From contig PCBQ01000047.1 in NCBI GenBank assembly GCA_002731395.1, forward strand, positions 13,276 to 21,295: a stretch of 8,020 nucleotides of DNA. Reading direction: 5' to 3'. The translations under genes were made by a program, and so were the position numbers. Of the stretch, positions 6,457 to 8,020 are shown one piece after another. The DNA is from Methanobacteriota archaeon (lineage in GTDB: Archaea; Thermoplasmatota; Poseidoniia; Poseidoniales; Poseidoniaceae). Positions within the stretch are counted from its first letter, which is position 1; each line of letters opens with the position of its first letter. Under the pieces are notes generated by a model. The model was not told where the DNA came from. It worked only from the letters and a program-made list of their open reading frames with translations, and searched no databases.

Positions 6457-6464
6457 TTTGATAA
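6457..6464 (+). promoter_or_regulatory. TATA-like promoter element of the ABC1/UbiB-family gene
   Basis: TTTGATAA lies in the 41 nt gap after the TrmB gene, centred about 25 nt before ATG 6486, and no good Shine-Dalgarno is seen before that ATG. The spacing matches the other three boxes in the window, although the sequence lacks their ATATACC core. Confidence 0.45.
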
Positions 6465-6485
6465 CGGACACTTCGATGTGGTAGC

Positions 6486-7763
6486 ATGCGTCTTGGGACT
6501 TTCCTCCGGTTTATGTGGACCGTCAGGAGCAAGAAATCCATCGATCTTGAGCGCATCAAGGGGATGGGGTTGCTCGCGGTCAAAGTCGGTCAGATTTTGG
6601 CGCTTCGACCTGACCTCTTGCCACCAGAGCGCTGCTTGGAACTCCAAGGGCTCTACCAACGAACCCACACCAAACATGCAGCACCTCTCTCCCGCCTGAT
6701 GGCGAAGAATTGCCCTGAAGGGTTTGCCGACCACTTTGCCTCGATTGAGGAAGAACCCATGGCAGCTGCCAGCATCGGACAAGTCCACGCTGCGACCCTT
6801 CATGATGGACGTGAAGTGGTCATCAAATTCGTCAAAGACGACTTTGAGGAGCCGTTCCGCAAGGACGTGGCGCGCATGAAGCGCTGGCTTTCTGCTGTGC
6901 TGTTCTTCTCACCCCGACTAAGGAAAGTCGGGAATCCGATGGCCTTGTTGAACCACATCGAAACCTATACCCTTGACGAGTTGGACCTTCGCAACGAACG
7001 TCGAGGACAGATCCGCTTGCAAGAAGCCATGGAGAGCGTGAGGGATGATTTCCCACTTGAACGGCTTCGCTTCCCGGAGATCCACACCGACATTTCGAGC
7101 GAACGGGTGCTGGTGGTCGAACGCGTGCGCGAGCTCTCCATCGAGGACCGCATCGAAGACGGGAGTCTTGGTTGGGACGATTTGCTCCAGCTCTTCCGAA
7201 TCCAGGGAGCGTTCATGTTTGGCTTGGGCACCTTCCACGGCGACCTCCACCCAGGAAACGCCATGTTGGATGAGGATGGCGTCTACACCTTCATTGACAC
7301 CGGGGCCATCTGCGAAGCCCCAGAGCACGTGCGTGCTGCCTTGTTTGGTTTCTTCGAGCACCTTGCACGAGGCAACCTCGACGAGGCTTTCATCGCGATG
7401 CTCGGTATGGCCGCAACACCTCCAACTGGCGCAAAAATGGAGCGTTACATGCGGGACATGCACCAGTTGTACGATGGCTTTGTTGGAACCAGCGTAAGCG
7501 AAGTTTCCTTGACCCAACAGATGATGAAAACCGTTCGGACCGCGGTGCTGGCAGGGTGTACCTTCGGCGAAGAAGCGTTCCCAATCATCCGTTCGCTGAT
7601 GTACATGGACGGTATGGTGCTCCGCAGCCATCCCGATGTGGACTTGATCACCTCAATGGGCCCGCACTTGGACGCGTTCAAGGCCATCATGCCCGAGGCC
7701 AGCGTGGACCTTGCTCCAACCAAGCAGCGTTCACGCCTCAGCGGCACGCCGCTCCCGAGCTGA
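6486..7763 (+). CDS. ABC1/UbiB (AarF/ADCK) family atypical kinase-like ATPase
   Basis: This 425-residue member of the family that includes UbiB/ADCK/Coq8 acts in isoprenoid quinone and other lipid pathways. The signature motifs are in order: KVGQ in AVKVGQILALRPDLLP (31-46), the Ala-rich nucleotide loop AAASIGQVHAA (93-103), the ATP-contacting lysine in VVIKF (111-115, Lys114), ELDLRNE (165-171), the catalytic loop HGDLHPGN (251-258) and the metal-binding FIDTG (269-273). The usual DFG reads DTG. The protein is shorter than E. coli UbiB (about 546) and no C-terminal membrane helices are evident. The ATG at 6486 is supported by a TATA-like box about 25 nt upstream. An open frame in another register starts nearby but shows no homology. 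The gene follows the TrmB gene after 41 nt and converges with the CarF-type desaturase, overlapping it by 33 nt. The substrate pathway in archaea is unknown; a role in lipid or quinone metabolism is inferred. Confidence 0.92.
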   Translation: MRLGTFLRFMWTVRSKKSIDLERIKGMGLLAVKVGQILALRPDLLPPERCLELQGLYQRTHTKHAAPLSRLMAKNCPEGFADHFASIEEEPMAAASIGQVHAATLHDGREVVIKFVKDDFEEPFRKDVARMKRWLSAVLFFSPRLRKVGNPMALLNHIETYTLDELDLRNERRGQIRLQEAMESVRDDFPLERLRFPEIHTDISSERVLVVERVRELSIEDRIEDGSLGWDDLLQLFRIQGAFMFGLGTFHGDLHPGNAMLDEDGVYTFIDTGAICEAPEHVRAALFGFFEHLARGNLDEAFIAMLGMAATPPTGAKMERYMRDMHQLYDGFVGTSVSEVSLTQQMMKTVRTAVLAGCTFGEEAFPIIRSLMYMDGMVLRSHPDVDLITSMGPHLDAFKAIMPEASVDLAPTKQRSRLSGTPLPS

Positions 7764-8020
7764 GGCCTTGTACTCTTGGTCCAGGTCGAGAATCCATTGT
7801 GGCGTGGAGCCTGAACCCGGCAATGAGTCATCTTCCCGCGGGTGAATCCCGGTCAACGCTGCGATGCACCACTCCGCCCCACGCCAGAAACGAAGGCGCT
7901 CCAACACCGGGTTCAGCCAATTCGTAAAGGCGCAGTAATGCGTTACGCGTGGTAACCCGTGATGAAGAGCATGATGCTGAGGGGTCTGTATGACGCGGGC
8001 TTTCTGCAAGGCCCGGACGA
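7731..8020 (-). CDS. CarF/TMEM189 (Kua)-type plasmanyl lipid desaturase, C-terminal part (partial, N-terminus off window)
   Basis: About 95 residues are visible, ending at the TGA at 7733-7731. The frame is open through 8020, so the start lies outside; a TTG at 8009 is not a credible start because homology continues across it. The visible part matches the C-terminal end of the lipid desaturase family of human PEDS1/TMEM189, plant Kua/FAD4 and myxobacterial CarF. It has a histidine box QHHALHHGLP (HHxxHH), then THYCAFTNWLNPVLERLRFW, then ALTGIHPREDD, which resembles the family's YFCITTGWLN, FWRRLE and LTGEKPRADD. Family members are di-iron membrane enzymes; PEDS1 and CarF form the vinyl ether bond of plasmalogens, and CarF is needed for the singlet-oxygen/light response in Myxococcus. 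The transmembrane part and other His motifs are not in the window. The family is confident; the exact reaction in an archaeon is unknown. Confidence 0.85.
   Translation of the reverse strand, partial: VRALQKARVIQTPQHHALHHGLPRVTHYCAFTNWLNPVLERLRFWRGAEWCIAALTGIHPREDDSLPGSGSTPQWILDLDQEYKASARERRAAEA

Noticed and set aside
5728..6471. Open frame of 247 codons antisense to the TrmB-family gene
   Set aside because: It shows no recognisable motifs and has the composition expected of a reverse-frame shadow of a GC-rich gene.
7731..8009. CarF-type gene as a complete 92-residue protein starting at TTG 8009
   Set aside because: The frame stays open to the window edge and the family needs an N-terminal membrane region with further histidines, so the gene is cut by the window rather than short.
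1..8020. tRNA or rRNA genes, CRISPR arrays, insertion sequences, long repeats
   Set aside because: None seen; the window is almost fully accounted for by protein-coding genes and short promoter gaps.

Overview
The window looks like archaeal chromosome, most plausibly a marine Group II-type euryarchaeon (Poseidoniales). That placement is inferred from gene style and not from a marker gene. The archaeal signs are four TATA-like boxes centred about 24-26 nt before start codons that mostly lack a Shine-Dalgarno (leaderless style), clear Shine-Dalgarno sites before genes inside operons, and a TrmB-type regulator. Several enzymes are of types better known from bacteria. Coding density is very high and no gene-free stretch exceeds 100 nt.

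Left half, minus strand, read from about 3821 down to the window edge: a class II-type CPD photolyase; a TudS(DUF523)-DUF1722 protein of the RudS type (tRNA 4-thiouridine desulfidase); and, 2 nt after it, an SRPBCC domain fused to a TIGR01777-type NAD(P)-dependent epimerase that runs off the left edge. The photolyase and rudS each have their own TATA-like box, and the two boxes share the identical 10-mer TTGATATACC.

Centre to right, plus strand: GTP cyclohydrolase II (ribA, first step of riboflavin synthesis) is divergent from the photolyase across 94 nt. It is followed by a peroxiredoxin with an altered active site and a TrmB-family regulator carrying a C-terminal V4R-like domain. These three genes are packed as an operon (4 nt gap, then 1 nt overlap). 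An ABC1/UbiB-family kinase-like gene follows with its own candidate promoter.

Right edge, minus strand: the C-terminal part of a CarF/TMEM189/Kua-type lipid desaturase (plasmanylethanolamine desaturase family). It converges on and overlaps the UbiB-family gene by 33 nt.

Taken together, the window reads as a light- and photo-oxidative-stress module. It contains DNA photorepair, removal of the UVA-absorbing tRNA base s4U, supply of the flavin the photolyase needs, peroxide removal, a ligand-sensing candidate regulator, and a desaturase whose bacterial homologue acts in singlet-oxygen signalling. The domain calls are read from the sequence; the module idea is inference.
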